From: Syngnathus acus | Taxonomy: Eukaryota > Chordata > Actinopteri > Syngnathiformes > Syngnathidae | NCBI RefSeq assembly: GCF_901709675.1 | Contig: NC_051102.1 | Location: forward strand, 11,109,412 to 11,173,411 | Length of the DNA: 64,000 bases | Reading direction: 5' to 3' | In this document: positions 60,759 through 64,000 of the stretch, in pieces | Position numbering within the stretch: the first letter of the stretch is position 1 | How the letters are laid out: every line of letters starts with the position of its first letter | The notes under the pieces: generated by a model | Databases searched by the model: none | The model's input: only the letters and a program-made list of their open reading frames with translations | What the model was told of the DNA's origin: nothing | Position numbers and translations under genes: made by a program

Positions 60759-63700
60759 TGTTATCACTCTGGCTTCATCATGTTGACTTGGTCTGGATGA
60801 CTCCATCAATCAATCTTTCTCTATCTTGATGACCAGCACAGCATCCGATTGACTAGCCAGCACTTGAGTGTCCCATAAATCTCCAGTATTGCTCCTTCCT
60901 TCTCAAGATGCTTTGCTTCAGCCGTGTTCACACGATTGGTTCCAAGTTTGAATGCTGCTGCTGCTGCTGTCTGAACCGAGGTCGTCGGCATCAGCAGACA
61001 AGGTCATCCTCAGACCCACAAGACACTCTATGACATTGCATGCTCGATGAAACTTTTTCTGACTGGAGTGTGCAAAGCTTTTAGTTGACCCCACAAAGAG
61101 GAGGGAGGAAGTGCGGCGGGCGCTGCATGTTTGCCTTCCTAATTACTTCTCAAAGGAACCCAGCTATTGATTTTTGCAAATGCTTATTGATTTTAAGCTC
61201 CGCTTCAAACTCTTTGACGTCCGTCCCAAATCCCGTGACAGGAATGACGTCTTTGTCTGACACGTTGCTATGTGTCTATTTTTTGGCGCTCAAGCTGGAG
61301 TGTTGCTTTGTGTGTTGTTGTTGTTCAAATACGCTTGTAAACACAAGAAGGCACCAAATTCATTTCTAGGTCCAGGCAGCCCAATGGAGAGACATTGATC
61401 TGGCAAATGGAGAGATAACCAGAGGCTATTGGTAAACTCTTTGTTGGCATTGGGGCCAAAGTCACAAGACTTAACTCCCGGTGGTTGTCAGAATGTTCCA
61501 AAGCTTTCTGCTATTAATCAGCTTATCGCGTTTGCTCGGTGATACTAGTGCAAAGCCTGTCATTATTTTGCGGGACTTCATTTAGTATGTTTTAAAATGG
61601 GCTGTCCTGCTGCCGACAAAACATCTGATCGATGGAATTACGAGCCGGCCGGAGCTGGAAAAAGCCACAACCTGGACTGTGACTTTACATTGAATTAGAT
61701 TTCCCTTTGAGCCTGAAGAGAATTGGTTCAGCTTTGCAAATTTAAATGACCATAGGGTCAAACTTGCAAATGATCATCATCATAAACATCAATTTGAGTC
61801 GACTATCAATTTTACTAGTGTGTTATGCTCAACCAGTCACTCTTCTAAAAGCCCACATAATGTTTTCATAGCGCTTTTTTTTTTTTTTTTTTTCACTTCG
61901 TCGTCTCTGCAAACTCCTTTAATCACAATTTGCAACCCTTTTTTTTTTTTTTCTCCTGTGCGGATTTTGAATAATGCAACGCCGTGTCCTTAGCTTCCAC
62001 TTGAATTTGTCTGCTCAGCAGAGAAAGCGACAAAGACGACGGGCTCGGTCGGAAAGGGACGGAAGCAAAGGCCCGCAAAACAAATGAAAGAAAGTTGATG
62101 AGAAGGCAGACAAAGCAACTGTAGAAAAGGATCAGTAGAAGGACTGATTGTACGAGAAAGGGCCACACAGTGCAGCATTTCTACGCTTAGCTTTCCAAAG
62201 GATATGTAATGTGATTTGCTTGTGTAATGAGACAAGAAGTCATTTGTACTTTTCAGTGCGGGGTCACTACTTGTCTTGCTGTTTTATTTTCTGGCGCATT
62301 GAGCCTACAGTCCAAGCCCATCCTGATTGCTGGAAGGTTGAAGACATTTATTTTTAGCAGCGTGGAACCTGCATAGACAGCACATGATGAATGGCAACGG
62401 TCTCGCGTTGTGGCAGCAGCAACCATAACGAGCACGTAGAGCTGTGACGGTCATTTTCTCGTCGTGGGCTTTGTGTCTTAAAAAAAAATGACGATAGAAG
62501 AACTTTTGTGGATTTGGTTCATCAATTGTCCTTCAGACATGATAGCTTGTAACAGTACCGCAGTAGATTGTGGTTTAGCTGTGATGACCTTAACGCACTG
62601 AGCTGCTGTGTTTTTGTAATAAGCTCACTTGTGTTGCCCTCAGGCACTTGATCCACTTTTGAACTTTATTGACAGCCCAGATTATTTGGGTGAGTGAAAA
62701 GGTCTCATAATTCAATACTACACCAGGGAGCAGATATAATATAATAATACATTTTGAGGAAGCCGTAATATCAGTCGTTTGTTATGTATGCTCATTTTGT
62801 TCCCCCGTCAATGGCCTTTTGCATTCCGAGTAAGCTTTAAGGTAGTAATATCTTGTCTTTCTTGTAAAGCTGATGTATTTAATGTGTCACTGTCACTTTC
62901 ACTCCTGAATTCATCCATCGGAATGTTGTTAGTCAAGCGGCGTCCGTGCTAAGTAGCATCAGTGGTAATTGCTCCTTTCAACCCTTGCCCCTTTTCCTCT
63001 TGTTTCTTCCCCAAGAAGAAAACATCAGATGAGCCAATAGCGTTTAATTGCTGTGCGGCCCACTGACAAGTAATAGCCACTCAGCACTTCTGTCCACAAG
63101 ATAGATGCTGGCCAGCTGCTAAGCCACGTGTACACGCGCTGGCTTCACGAATGCAGGTGAAAATGGCCAGCTGAAGAAAAGCTTCAATTCTCCTCGTGAT
63201 GCTCTGAGATTGAAGAACAATTTGAGTGTCATTTTTCTTCCACTAGTTCACCACCAGGTTGTTGTAGTTGCTTTTCTAGACTTTTACCTTGGGAAACAAC
63301 TGCCAAACTAAAGCCATAGAATGGAATGGCTGCTCCAGTACGTATATGTCAAGATGGCCGCCCGCCACACTGAACCAAAAATGGAGGAACACGCAGAAAT
63401 AGATGAACTTGAGAAGAGCAAAAACTTCCTCGCTGCACGGGATGTGTGACACCCTTACTAGATATTTACTGGAGACTTTAATAGCTATCCCGGTGATAAG
63501 GATTTGTTCATTTTATTACATGAATCCAAAATCTGCCACCATGAAAAAGCAATTACTTGCTTTACTGCCTAACTGTTTGGAGGATCTGGAGATCAACTTT
63601 CCCCCCCCACCCATTTAATGTGTTTAATTTGTAATTCAATAGGTGTTTGGTTGCCTGCACAAACGACATATGAGAGTGGTGTTTTTCCATAATTCCCACT

Positions 63701-64000
63701 GAGGCTTGCACAGCAGTCACTGGCACCAGCCAGGGCGGCCATTTGCCCCGCTTGATGTAGCCAGCCGACATGGAAAAGAGCCCCGGGTGGAAATCGCTTT
63801 CCATTACCTGTGACCTCATCTATAAATGATGCTCCCCGCCGATACAATAATTTGATGCCTCGTGTATCGACCCGAGCGTTTTATTTCAATATTAAAGCCA
63901 CGTGGTGCTTTGTAAAAAAGACAAACGGCTGCCTAGAAATAGAATCATTTCTCCGTTGCCTTCACGTAACGTTTGGGTGACGGATGATCCTCGGGAGAGT

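Larger units (their letters stand above)
34885..64000. other. About 29 kb gene-poor tract
   Basis: If the 34.3-34.9 kb block is a first exon, this is a long first intron; otherwise it is an intergenic desert. It holds mostly unique DNA interrupted by microsatellites. A 140-codon frame at 36584-37006 is the longest non-repetitive one and has no recognised domain. The density of AT-rich, repeat-free blocks fits regulatory DNA of a developmental locus, as inference only. Confidence 0.5.

Overview
The window is genomic DNA from a ray-finned fish, probably a percomorph teleost. Two vertebrate genes lie on the + strand with GT-AG introns, many of them only 60-200 bp long. Around them are teleost-style microsatellites, a tRNA-derived SINE and a large gene-poor tract. 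The species cannot be fixed from the sequence. The SINE reminds me of copies seen in syngnathid and other percomorph genomes, but that is recall and was not tested.

Region 1 (1-12455): an EGFR orthologue without its first coding exon. Exons 2-28 (2052-11480) give about 1,162 residues: the four-part ectodomain, one membrane segment, a kinase with every catalytic motif, and a tyrosine-rich tail. Twenty-three of the 26 internal exons have the same length as I remember for human EGFR, which fixes both identity and splice sites. Bases 1-2051 are the 3' end of intron 1. Two introns are odd: intron 19 carries a 102-bp tandem duplication that copies the splice donor, and intron 20 is two-thirds a (CTGG) array of about 31 units.

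Region 2 (12456-21850): a complete npc1 gene of 25 coding exons (13122-20799). It encodes 1,278 residues, the human NPC1 length. It starts about 670 bp after the egfr polyadenylation signals, in the same orientation. Both products belong to the endosomal system, EGFR as cell-surface receptor and endocytic cargo and NPC1 as late-endosome/lysosome sterol exporter. Nothing in the sequence shows co-regulation, and in human the two genes are on different chromosomes.

Region 3 (about 21.9-64 kb): roughly 42 kb without a recognisable coding gene. It holds a dispersed repeat related to a perfect palindrome in egfr intron 27, a SINE, an (AT)n array, a CCTT/GCGT array with higher-order structure, several CAG/CTG runs including one enclosed by a perfect inverted repeat, and repeat-poor blocks that look like conserved non-coding elements. 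A GC- and GA-rich block ending in a consensus splice donor (34330-34884) may be the untranslated first exon of a gene extending beyond the window. Two short stretches (54796-54934 and 59755-59807) have good splice signals on both sides but match nothing I know.

I found no convincing new system. The best leads are the intron 19 duplication, the intron 27 palindrome and its relative, the CAG hairpin, and the unassigned candidate exons in the desert.
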